From Lasiosphaeris hirsuta (taxonomy: Eukaryota > Ascomycota > Sordariomycetes > Sordariales > Lasiosphaeriaceae), in the NCBI GenBank assembly GCA_030549175.1, contig JAUKUA010000007.1:496001-560000 (forward strand): a DNA stretch of 64,000 nucleotides. The letters are read 5' to 3'. A model generated the notes under the pieces. That model saw nothing but the letters and a program-made list of their open reading frames with translations. It was not told the origin of the DNA and did not search any database. The translations under genes and the position numbers were made by a program. Of the stretch, positions 35,071 through 44,576 are shown piece after piece; within the stretch, counting starts at the first letter, position 1; each line of letters begins with the position of its first letter.

Positions 35071-36401
35071 ATGGACTATCATTACTCTACCATTGTCGAC
35101 CCTGCCACGTATGAGACGGAAGGTCTTTGCGATGGGGTCTCCCTGAGACTTCATCTCAGCCAGGAGCCCGAGGATCTCGGTGCTATCAGAGCCCAAGAAG
35201 ACTGGAGGAGACTTGTTGCTCCCGTGGGCTTCAAGCGGGGAAGTCTTGGCCCCGAGTACAACTTCCTGTCTGTCGCCTTCCCCGAGACGATCCCTGATCG
35301 CATGGAGATACTCGCGTACTTTGATGAGTTTATCTTTCTCCATGACGATGTCGTCGAAGCCGTTGATCAAGCAGAGGTAAGACCACTCCTCTCTACCGAC
35401 GCTATGGAAACTAACGCACAATCCAAAAAAACGTGCAGGGCGATCAGCAGAATGACGAGGCACGTGAGGCATGTCGCTTTGAAAAGACAACGAGGGATAC
35501 TGGCCGGCGAGCTATGGTTTCGACAGTGGCACAGAAGATGTTGTCGATGGACCCTGGTCCGGCAGCCGCTGCTCTCGCGCTGTGGACCGAATGGTTCGAC
35601 AAGGGGGCCGGCCGGCAGAACCATAACCAGTTCGATAGCTTGGACGAGTATCTTGCATATCGAATTCTGGATGTCGGTAAAATGCACGTCCTTCTCCGTC
35701 ACTTTTTATCTCTCGAGCTACAAGTCTAGAAGACGCATGGCTAACCTCTCGTCAGGTATCTGACCGGCGTCGCTATCTTCGCCATGGGACTCACCATCCC
35801 GGATACTGAGCACGAACTGCGCTCTCAGCTCTGCCGTCCGGCATGGGTTGCCCTAGGCCTAACCAACGACCTCTACTCCCTAGACAAGGAGACAGAAGCA
35901 GCAAAGGCCATGGGCGAGTCGCATGTGTGCAATGCTGTCTGGGTCATGATGCGCGAACACAGCCTTGATAAAAAGCTGGCCAAGGAGCTGTGCCGCCAAA
36001 AGATCAAGGAAAGCGTGGCAGAGTATGTCAAGATCGTGAAGGAAACTGCGCAACGATCCGACATCTCGCACGACTTGCGTATCTTTGTCGAGGCTATCCA
36101 GTATATCCTCAGCGGCAACCTGATCTGGACTCGAGGCGCTCCGAGGTACCATCCAGCGGCCACTTACAACTCCCGCCAACTGGGATGGATGGCCATGGGC
36201 ACCCCTAAAGGTGTGACGCAAGTTGCGATTTCTCGGGATTCTGGAGCAAGTGCCGGCACATTTTACAGAACGCTGCAGTCCATCGCATCTGGCGTGTTTG
36301 GTGTAGTCCAGGGTTTCTTAGACGCTGCACGATTACATTTATTGCCTTCATCTGTGGCAGCGGATGGGGTGCTTGAAGCTGGCAAAACAGCGGCCAAGTA
36401 A
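35071..36401 (+). CDS. Class I terpene synthase, cyclase-only relative of chimeric synthases
   Basis: Exons 35071-35376, 35439-35683, 35756-36401 give 398 residues. Hallmarks are the Asp-rich metal-binding motif HDDVVE (D92, D93, E96), the NSE triad NDLYSLDKE (N221, S225, E229) and the RYHP element near residue 310. The N-terminus (IVDPATYETEGLCDG, RAQEDWRRLVAPV, LGPEYNFLSVAFPE) closely follows the cyclase domain of fungal bifunctional di-/sesterterpene synthases. Those continue into a prenyltransferase domain; this gene stops after the cyclase. It should ionise GGPP or a longer prenyl diphosphate made by a separate enzyme. Intron 1 is canonical (62 nt, CTAAC branch). Intron 2 keeps frame only with a GC donor. 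It is paired with the divergent P450. An AATAAA lies at 36624, about 220 bp after the stop. Confidence 0.9.
35684..35755 (+). other. Probable GC-AG intron in the terpene synthase
   Basis: The acceptor GTCAG and branch site GGCTAACC are clear. Downstream codons TAT CTG ACC need two bases from the previous exon. The nearby GT donors give the wrong phase or a stop, while a donor AT|GCACGT restores DVGKMYLTGVAIF, matching the family pattern. The exon side (AT) is weaker than usual for GC donors, so a damaged splice site is the alternative. Confidence 0.6.
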
Positions 36402-36769
36402 ATGAGATGTTAGTACCTTACTTGTTTTTGTGTTTAGTCTTTCAACTGCCATGCCTGTTTTTCACTTGCTTACCGTGTTACCAATCAGTGTTGTGGTGTT
36501 ATGGAGACGATAAATCGCAGATGTATCGCCTGTGTAATTCTCAGCTATTAGTACTGTGCATTCTTTTTTTTCGGGCCTACAGTAAAGTATTAAGTTGGTG
36601 AAAATTGGACGATACAACCTATGAATAAAACTCAATTCTCTATGTTGGCTCAGTACATGAAACTTTCGCCTAGGTACTTGATGTAAAGCATTCTATGCCA
36701 TGTGCCAATTTAGCACCCATCATGCTAGTAGGTGTTCACAATCCGCATCAAGGTTCAATGGTACCTAGA

Positions 36770-37180
36770 CTACCCCTGCACCGGGTGAAGGTCGTGTTTG
36801 GGAAGAAATCTGAGAATGCACTTTTGATCTCTGGGCCGGGTTGAGATAAGTTGGTCCGATATTGCCATAATCTCTGCTGTCGTGTCGCCTCCAGCTATGA
36901 CTTCAAACGATGTGTAGAGGTCTCGAAGGAGGATCTTAAGTTCTGTTATGGCGAGACTGGTGTATCTGTTGGCAGATTTCACGGGTACCGGGGTTCTTCA
37001 AGAGCTTCTGGACGAAATCCACTCGCAGCCCAAACCGCTCCCGCTCAAAAACGGCCAACTTGTGCTCGATTCAACATTTACCGAAGCTCTGGGAGGAGCA
37101 AAAGCTTCCATGATGGAGGGAGCGCGAGTCCGTCCCGCAGCACCTCTGTACCTTATTCTGAAGAGCGCCAATTCCCGCAT
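36770..37180 (-). pseudogene. Remnant of a second cytochrome P450 (C-terminal end)
   Basis: On the minus strand, WPFLSGSGLGCEW (around 37030) looks like a damaged heme loop. In another frame it is followed by NRYTSLAITELKILLRDLY and TSFEVI, and then SDQLISTRPRDQKC and ILRFLPK. This is the usual helix L and C-terminal pattern of fungal P450s (A..E.K..L..L...F, then the DQ/RP/F.P tail). The two pieces are out of frame and nothing upstream of the heme region is recognisable. A decayed second oxidase of the terpene locus is the best reading, but it rests on short motifs. Confidence 0.45.
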
Positions 37181-37354
37181 GACACGATAGGTTTTGGATT
37201 GTAAAGTGGGGCGTACGGCAAGATCAAATGATGGCGAATAAGGTAGGGAAGGTATGCGAAGTTTTCTTGCCTAACGCCCTGCTTGAGATGTGGGGAGATC
37301 TGCTCGTTTCTGACCATGGTACCAATTTATTCAAACTCAAGTCTCCATGTTGGC

Positions 37355-38572
37355 TCAGTCATCAATGTCAACACTATTCAGGACACCTAACCAGTCATCT
37401 ACGTAATTCCTCAGAGGCTGAGATCGAATAAAGGGTAACGATGGCCGCGGTACAATGTGAGGAGCACCCTCTCGAGCCCTGTTCCTCCGGTCACGCATCC
37501 AAGATCCCCACTGCAAAAGTGCATCCATATTTTCTGTCCTGCAAACCGTTTCCGGCAACCGTGAAAAGAGTTCCTCCATAGGATAGCGCACACGACAATC
37601 TCCGTCGATCGATATCTCGATGGCATCGGTGATGCCTTCATACACCGTCAGGCCGAATCCGCGACACAGCCGCCTGTTGAAATCCAGCAGAGTCCAGAGT
37701 GCGTTCGCAATGAAGAAGCCCAAGATGCTCGCATCACCTGAGTCAAGGGCATTCCGTCGATCTGTAGGGCGAACCCACGAGTAGATCGAACCCGCATCTG
37801 GGCCACGAAACATGTGGGTTGTCGCATCGTACCCGGATTGATATGGCATATTTGGGTTTTCGGGGGTAACTTGGAATGGATCTTCGATGCCACGAAGGGA
37901 GCGGGCACAGTTGCCCTCCTTCGATATATTGGCCATTCCCGGCTCCGACGCCACGCTGACGACAAGGCGCCCGACGGTGTATCGGCATGTCGACAGAGAC
38001 CTGCGGTTCTCGGCAAGGGAAGCAGAAGGCGACAAGGCCTGGGGCCCCAGCGCAAGAAGAGAAGCAAGAAGGTGATAGAAATTCTGCGCGCCGGGTGCAG
38101 GATTCGGATAATAGTCCGCCTCAAACGAGCAGTAACCCCCAAAATACTCTTCAAGCAGGGAACACCCCTTACCGCCATCACTGTTGCAGAGTTTGTCGTC
38201 GTGGTCGCCGCCATGCGCAAAAACACGAAAGTTGGCGTAGACGGTGGGCATGGAGACTACGCCGGGGGGCGGGCGGCAAGTCCATGTCGGCCATAGGCCA
38301 CAGCCGGGAATGAACATGATGTCCATCTCGTAGGAGGCATGCCGAGAGTTCAGGAGGTACATGGTATCGGCGTACAGGGCCTTGCAAGTCAGGAGGACCG
38401 ACAGCGCTGTTGATTGTGGTTGGGTTTTGAAGACCCAGACGGCTCCGTCATCGCGGAGACGGACTCGGTCCTGGGAGTCTTCAGCGCATTTGGGCGGAGG
38501 TTGGGGTGTCCAGATTGCGAGAGCCACTATTTTCTGGCGAATTTCGATTGGGAGGCCGACGAGGGACACCAT
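37355..38572 (-). CDS. Fungal F-box-like / 2EXR-type protein of unknown function
   Basis: A 405-residue single-exon protein. The N-terminus (GLPIEIRQKIVALAIW) is the short helical F-box-like motif that opens many fungal-specific proteins, followed by ALSVLLTCKALYADTMYLLNS, the typical second motif (prior/kin/leaf segment). The remainder has no catalytic signature. Such families are expanded in filamentous fungi and may act as substrate adaptors for ubiquitin ligases, but that has not been shown for this type. No signal peptide or membrane helix. It lies convergent to the terpene synthase, with no obvious functional link. Confidence 0.65.
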   Translation of the reverse strand: MVSLVGLPIEIRQKIVALAIWTPQPPPKCAEDSQDRVRLRDDGAVWVFKTQPQSTALSVLLTCKALYADTMYLLNSRHASYEMDIMFIPGCGLWPTWTCRPPPGVVSMPTVYANFRVFAHGGDHDDKLCNSDGGKGCSLLEEYFGGYCSFEADYYPNPAPGAQNFYHLLASLLALGPQALSPSASLAENRRSLSTCRYTVGRLVVSVASEPGMANISKEGNCARSLRGIEDPFQVTPENPNMPYQSGYDATTHMFRGPDAGSIYSWVRPTDRRNALDSGDASILGFFIANALWTLLDFNRRLCRGFGLTVYEGITDAIEISIDGDCRVRYPMEELFSRLPETVCRTENMDALLQWGSWMRDRRNRAREGAPHIVPRPSLPFIRSQPLRNYVDDWLGVLNSVDIDD

Positions 38573-39418
38573 GGTTGCATAGGGTTTAGGTTGCGAGGGA
38601 AGGTTTACTATGTCAATTGGGAAATGAAGGAAATGAATTGTAAGGTATCTAATATGGTGAGGATTGTTTACCTTTATCGGTCAAGTAGCGGTGTGGAGGT
38701 CCCCCACTCGACCACCGTCGTGCCCCTTTTCTTTTCTTTTTACTTTCCATCAACACTGTCACACACCAAAATTGTTTTGAAGGATAGGCCATTCGCGTAA
38801 AACCAGCATCACATGATATTAAACTTCTGCACCTCAAACATAGTTACCGGCATCGAGGTCCGTCATTGCCTCGCCATTCATTAAGTCCAGGACAAAGCAC
38901 GATTGGACCAACTTCCAGCCATCTCCCGCCTTGCCTCCGCATAATGACAGGCACATCATGACCGAGGAGCACACATATGAAATCCCCTTTCTGAGCCCTC
39001 GGCGAAGCCATGCCCATCAACTCCTTTTCCGTCTTCAACAGCTGCCCGCCACATTGGCTCTCAACCATTGCCCGTGCCAACTTGTATCGCCCGTACCAAT
39101 TTGCGCCTCTGGACGGGCCCCCAGATAGCTCGGTCCTTGAAGAAGAGGGTGGCTTGGGCCGGTGGCCTTCGACCGAGCGGCACTTTGGCTCGAGCCAGAC
39201 TTTTGAGATGGTTGCTCATGGTTTAGGCGTCTTCTTGTGAAATGCAGAGGTGCGGAGGTGATCATCTGCCGTTACTGCCCAAACACGACTTGGGTTTTTT
39301 GACCTTGGTTGGCAGCCCTGCACGTGGACAGGGAATACACCAATTAGGTTGAGGATCACGACGGATGTGCACTACTATCGCGCTCCACGGAAGTCTCAGC
39401 TTATAGACAAGGGTCTGG
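38573..39418. other. Intergenic region
   Basis: It holds the promoter of the F-box-like gene and the 3' flank of the protease gene. A 76-codon plus-strand frame at 39010-39240 (MPINSFSVFNSCPPHW) has no recognisable relatives and is not called. Confidence 0.4.
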
Positions 39419-41453
39419 CTAACCACCCGTGACCTTTTCGGACTTGCGCCAGCCCTTGTCACTCAGCTCAGGCAAAGTCTCAATCATGGCCCATTTCTCA
39501 TCCCACTCCCAAAAAGAAATGCCCCCGTCTATGCCCTCGGTGACCATGTGCATCATCTCCCCGAAACCACCCTGGACTAGGCTCCATACATGCTTAATCC
39601 CAGTCCCGACTGTGTCCACCAATTGCCACCTCCCCTGAGAGTCCGAAGCCGGGTCTCGCGCAAGGATATCACGGTTATCCCTCCACCAGTGCTGCACCGA
39701 TCCGTTGACGGCAACGACGAGTTGGAAGCCGCCTATACTGGTCTCATCTGTCGTGTCGAAATAGTCCTGGATCATGACGGGAGGGGTGTCGAGGGGGATG
39801 CCGGAACCAAACACTTCACCGGCGTTCCACGAGGATTCGTTGCCGTGTTGTCGGCAAAAAATCTGCATCGCATTGTCGGCGCGTGTCGCCACGACGTACA
39901 GGTTACCCCCGTTGCTGCTTTCTGGGTGGTAGATACCGAGGCCGACGTTGGACTGGACCACGGCGGGGCCGCTTTGCGCGATGCCGCTGGCGATAGGGGG
40001 CTGTGTTCGTGCCCAGGCTGACCGGGATGGGATATATCGCCACTATCGATGAGAGAGTTAGCCTCTACGTTTTGAAAAATATGTTCATGGAAAGATTATA
40101 CCTCGTTGAGCGTGCCATCAGAGTGTTTGACCACCAGGACCAGACTGGAATCGTCGCTCTGCACCAGACCGGGAAATCCGTTGATTTCCTTTCCCGTTAT
40201 CGTTGAAACCTGGGCCCATGTCCTTGTTGTTTGAGAATATTCCCAATGTAGCACATTTTGGTTTTGATCAGCCCCAACCACATGAAAGTTGCGGTTGAAG
40301 GAGGTCCCGATGATAGCAGGCTGACCAGCCAAGGCCGTGCTGCTGCTACCACCACCGATCAGGCCCTGGGAGACAACACTCCACTGGACGACTGTTGAGT
40401 CTCTTGATAGGTGATAAAATCCTATCGCGGCCCCCTTTGACGAAATCAGCAACTCAAAGTCTCGATGTGTCGCCCCGTTGCCGGATTGCATCATGTTTCC
40501 GCTCTGGTGGCGCTTGCGAGACCACGGATCGGGGTTGACGTTTGTCAGGCCGTACTTGGTCCAGTTATCGATATTGGCGTGACCATACCTGCAGTAACAG
40601 CATCGTCAGCCTAGCCATCTCCAACTCCAGGATCATGTAGTTCTCACCCAATGTAAACAAACCCCCCCTGCCCCCACCCGGGTCCCCACGAGTTCTTGAT
40701 AATCCACGCCTCCTTCACATCATCATAACCCACCACCAACGCGATATGATTGCCGGCATGCGTCGCCTCCCCATCCCAGCGGTACACACTCCCCTCCCCC
40801 TCGGGCCTCCACGCCTGCAGATCGGCATTCAAATAAAACGTCGCCACCAACGGCCCATACACATCCAACCATCTCTTCTGGTCCTCCACCCCCCCCAACG
40901 CCTGCGCCCCGGGCACCCTCGTCGCCCTTCCCTCCCGATCCTCACACCTTGCAAACCCATGCACCATCGCCTCGTACGGATCACACGCCCAATCTGCCAC
41001 CCCGACCCCGGCCACGAACCCAAGCGTCTCCTGCGCGTTGCCCACGCTCTCGCACGCCGCGCCCACCCCGTCGTGCACATCGGCCTCGCTGCGCTTGCTC
41101 CACGGCCCGTGCTCGATGCGTACCATGGCCTCGATAAGCGCGGTGACGGCGAAGGCCCAGCAGCTCTGGCACGCGCCCTGGTCTTGCACCGACGTGATGT
41201 AGGACACCCCGGACCGGTTGCGCCAGTCGACACCGGCGGGGAGGGCGCGGAAGAAGCGGCCTAGGGGGACGGCGCCGCGGGGGTAGAGGGGGGTCTTGTT
41301 TGGGGGGGTGTATTGCGGCGGGGAGAGGGCGGTCCAGTTGATCGGGATCGGGGAGGCCGGGACGGGAGAGGGCCAGAGCATTTGGCGGGGGTAAGGGCTC
41401 GGGGTGGCGAGGATTGGGTGGAGGCAGAGGAGCCATGGCCAGACGGGAGTCAT
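39419..41453 (-). CDS. Secreted papain-like cysteine protease fused to a lectin-like beta-propeller
   Basis: Exons 41453-40648, 40588-40102, 40042-39419 give 638 residues; both introns are 59 nt and in frame. It has a signal peptide at the N-terminus (MTPVWPWLLCLHPILATPSP). The C1 protease domain spans about residues 70-285: VDWRNRSGVSYITSVQDQGACQSCWAF holds the oxyanion Gln and catalytic Cys, AGNHIALVVGYDD the His, and IIKNSWGPGWGQGGFVYIGYG the Asn. The C-terminal half (about 300-638) is a repeated beta-rich region with blades marked by NLYVVATRADNAMQIF, FQLVVAVNGSVQHWWRDN, NFHVVGADQNQNVLHWEYS and LVLVVKHSDGTLNEW. This pattern is typical of seven-bladed PLL-like lectin propellers. The propeller probably anchors an extracellular protease to glycans or a surface; that is inference. 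A typical inhibitory prodomain is not obvious; the ~65-residue Pro-rich N-region is short. Confidence 0.88.
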
Positions 41454-42038
41454 GTTGGGATTGGGGTTACCCGGGCGAGCATGAGCTCATCGAGGGGTGG
41501 CGGGATTCCATGGTGTGGACATGACATTGGCACCAAGACTTTGGATATCAGCGGTCGAGTGTCTCTAATAACCGTGGGAAAGCACCCCATATTTGGCAAT
41601 AACCCAAATTTCATCAATGCAAGTCAGCATCGCATCACCCCGCGGCGACACCAGCACCGGGAATCCACCCCCTGTAGCCGAAACAGATATACTAGCTCCG
41701 GGTCCCCAACCGGGCTGCCTCCAAGCAGGGGCGGCCAAAACCTGGGCGGTGGACCTGAACAAGGCTCGATCATGTCTCACCAATTGTGTGCCGGTCTGCA
41801 GTGCCTTCCGGCTCAATTCCCACAGACTGGGCGACGCCGGTCTAGAACTCGAATGGACCCTGCCAAGGAACGTTGCAATTCCCCTTTCAGCCGCCAACTG
41901 CCCCGTCCCGAGGTGGGGATTCTCGCTGATCTTTATGGAGAAGCCAAGTCGGTGGGCAAAGATCTTGCTTCTAGAAGGCTGTCGATTTGCGGAAGCTCCG
42001 GGGCATGCGGTCCGTCGAACAAGGCCATGTATCCGTAG
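41454..42038. other. Short intergenic region
   Basis: Promoter side of the protease gene and 3' flank of the broken membrane-protein gene. Overlapping open frames on the plus strand have no recognisable relatives. Confidence 0.4.
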
Positions 42039-42409
42039 TTATTCTCCGAACAAAGTTCCTCCTCCCAACATCACCGTTATTCCGCCGCGCGACAATATGC
42101 CGCAGCTGAAGTAGCACGACCCCAGAACGAGATCGACCAGGATGGTGGGGGCAAAGATGACGGCGCTGGACAGTGGCTCGGCCAGCCATTTCTCCCCCAA
42201 GATCCGCTGGTGCAGGCGCACGGTGAGCACGGCGATGGGGATGCGCGTCGCGACGACGGCGACGGCCAAGGGCGCGTACAGTCGGACCAGAGACTCGATG
42301 CGCGGCCAGAGAAATAGGCGGACGCCGGCATTGAGCAGAATTCCCGTGACGAAGAGCAGGGCGAGGCACAATTCCGCTCAAGCGGTGTGGTGGTGGTGGT
42401 ATTGGACAT
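42039..42409 (-). pseudogene. Small membrane protein with a frameshift
   Basis: An ATG at 42409 opens MSNTTTTTPLE. The membrane-protein body lies one frame over and reads CLALLFVTGILLNAGVRLF, then YAPLAVAVVATRIPIAVLTV and SSAVIFAPTILVDLVLGSCY, ending GGTLFGE at 42039. Three hydrophobic helices are visible and codon use in the body is gene-like. A one-base change near 42378 (in CTTGAGCGGAATTG) would join the parts, so this is a recent pseudogene or a base-calling error. The family is not recognised. Confidence 0.4.
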
Positions 42410-42714
42410 GTTGGTGCTGTAAAAGAAAAGGCACGAATGAGAAAGAGTAGATAATGGTTTGGCAATGGGTGATGCAGCAGGAGCAGCGGGAAAGGTCGCT
42501 CAAAGGAGGGGTAGCACGGCAGCATAATACATGTCCCACACATTGGTTGGCAACCTGGTTGGAAGGAGCGAAGGAATTGAGTTGAGCACGCCGCATGGCC
42601 ATGATTGGCTACAAACTCGAACAAAGGTCAACATCTATATGACATAGGAAAGTTCTCTTGTCCCCAACTCAGCCTCCTTTTCCACGAGTCCCTTCCTCGC
42701 TACCACCATCCCAC

Positions 42715-43643
42715 TCAAAACTCAGCCCTCGATCTCGGACCGCTTCCTGGTGCCGCACACATGGGACGGCTCGGCTTGTCCTTGGTATCGAAGGTCTCGT
42801 CCATGACGGACAGGGTGTGGCCGTTGGGCAGGTTGATGTCGGCGCGGGCGGCGCTCTGGTCGCCAGCGCTGGCGTCCTCAAGCAGCGACTGGACGAAGGC
42901 GGCGGCCTGGTTAGCACCCTCGCCCTGGACGCAGTTAGCCAGCTGGTCATTATCCTAGGCGGTCGCGCCGCCGCCCGTCTTGATCTGGCCCAGGCCATAG
43001 CCGACGGCGCTGCCGGCCGCGAGCTTGACCACCTCGCAAGTGATGGAGTGGGTGGCGAGGAAGTCGTAGATAGTCTGCCGCGCCGTTGTGAGCCGCTTCG
43101 CGCAGTCGACGATCTGCGGCCACGTGTCGCGCAGCCGGATCCACGCCGCGCTGCCAAACGTGCGCCCGGCACTTGGTGCAGTACCAGGGTCGCTCTAGCA
43201 CCCGCTCCGGACCCGCGCTCCGACGACGCGCACGAGCGCGCCGCGTGTCGTTTACTCAGCGCATCGCTGTACCCGTCTCCGTAGGCCACAAACTGGCTAC
43301 TCTCGGTGTGCACCGCGCCGTCCCACTCGTCTACCGGGATGCCGACCGACACCCCCAGCGCTACCTGCTGCCACTTGTACGTCTCGCCAAAGACCTCCTT
43401 GACCATGTCGTGGCCGAAGCCGCCCTCGTTCAGGGCCTCGGGGTTGGGGATGGGCGAGAGGCTGCCGGTGGCCTTGTCGAGCGAGATGCCCGCCTCCTTG
43501 CGAGCAGCCTCCTGGCTGGTCTGCCAGGCCGGCGCGGCGCGGTGCTCCCGCGCCAGCTTGATCGGCTTGGCCTGCACCGTCTCCAGCGCGGCTGAGGGCT
43601 TGTCGCGCGAGCCTTCCGGAATCGAGTCGAAGGTTAGGGTCAA
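42715..43643 (-). pseudogene. Unknown protein-coding gene, broken by frameshift and stop
   Basis: The first ~130 codons from 43643 look intact (MTLTFDSIPEGSRDKPSA, KEVFGETYKWQQVALGVSV, DEWDGAVHTESSQFVAYG). After SDALSK the frame is lost. Protein-like sequence resumes in another frame from about 43190 (GRTFGSAAWIRLRDTWPQIV, then LATHSITCEVVKLAAGSAVG), runs into an in-frame TAG at 42955-42957 and continues past it (DNDQLANCVQGEGANQAAAF, INLPNGHTLSVMDETFD) to a stop at 42715. Strong GC3 bias is kept on both sides of the lesions, so decay is recent or partly sequencing error. I do not recognise the family. Confidence 0.6.
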
Positions 43644-44234
43644 CTGCTAATGTGGTATGATTGGTCGAGGGAGGAGGCCATTATGGCCGTAATGTGAAGG
43701 TTTAAGCCGTAAGGTCCAGTCGTGAAGGTTGAGCCCCGAGTCGAAGAGTGCCGCGAATGGGGGAAAGTCGTGTTGGAGGGGCAACCAGTCGAGTCGCGGT
43801 TCGTCGGGTCACCCTGGGTTACTAGAATGGCTCAATGCGGGGAGGGATTTCAGGGGGAAAAAAGGGGCCGCAGTAAGCAGTGCAATAAGCAGTGATAGAA
43901 TCTAATGGGGCCCATATGCAGGAAAACCAAGGCCCCAGTGATGTCTGGATCCCCGCTGCAGAGATGTGGTATTAGTGGGCACAGGCCACCCGCAACACTC
44001 ACTCATCAAGGAAGGCATGATGTTGGGCGTCAGGCCAAAGGGTGTGGCCTGTGCTTTTCTGCACCCATCCAATATTATCTTTCGGATTTCCAGCAGCCAC
44101 AACAGCTCTCCACCCCAACACCAAACAGGCTGTTGGAACAGGGTGGCATCTCCACTCCCTCGCCTATATTGCACTACTTCCCCATCCCCATCCTGTCAAA
44201 CACCATACTGGTACACCCAATCTTCGTTGTGGGA
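43644..44234. other. Intergenic region between opposite genes
   Basis: Head-to-head promoter space between the broken gene at 42.7-43.6 kb and the small plus-strand gene. Nothing else is supported. Confidence 0.4.
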
Positions 44235-44512
44235 ATGGTCGGGGGGAGGCGTCGCCCGCCGGCCGCCGTTTCCATTCGGCACAACCACCCGAGCCGGGAT
44301 GGGCTGGCAGGTAAGTTACCCTCCAAGGTTTTGCGTCATGGGTGGACAAGAAACAGCTATGCTAACACCTTACACCGACAGTTGCGCGCCGTATATTGAC
44401 GTACCTCATGGAGAGCCAAAACTATATCGAACTCGATCTAGCTTCCGCTGCCAAGATGGCCGGTATCGACTGGAAAGAGGACACCCACGCGAAGAATGCA
44501 GCCGATACTTGA
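44235..44512 (+). CDS. Small two-exon hypothetical protein, 68 aa
   Basis: Exon 1 is 44235-44310, intron 44311-44381 (GTAAGT donor, TGCTAAC branch, CGACAG acceptor), exon 2 44382-44512. The splice signals are excellent and keep frame: GLA joins VARRILTYLMESQNYIELDL, followed by ASAAKMAGIDWKEDTHAKN. The product is basic at the N-terminus and helical in the second half. Just past the stop another frame remains protein-like (LEEIQGVAALREKQ), so the real gene may have been longer and truncated by a small indel. A 12-bp direct repeat (AGCAGAGACATA) follows at about 44544-44567. No function can be assigned. Confidence 0.4.
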
Positions 44513-44576
44513 GGAGATTCAAGGTGTGGCCGCGTTGAGAGAGAAGCAGAGACATAAGCAGAGACATAAGCTACAC

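Noticed and set aside
34924..35763. Single 279-codon frame over the terpene synthase start
   Set aside because: It begins upstream of the real ATG and reads through intron 1 into the wrong frame; the three-exon model restores both metal-binding motifs.
36948..37190. 80-codon plus-strand frame next to the terpene synthase
   Set aside because: It faces the opposite strand to the P450-like remnant, lacks a recognisable family, and is probably the antisense shadow of that remnant.
39010..39240. 76-codon plus-strand frame
   Set aside because: Protein-like ends but no relatives, no splice or promoter support.
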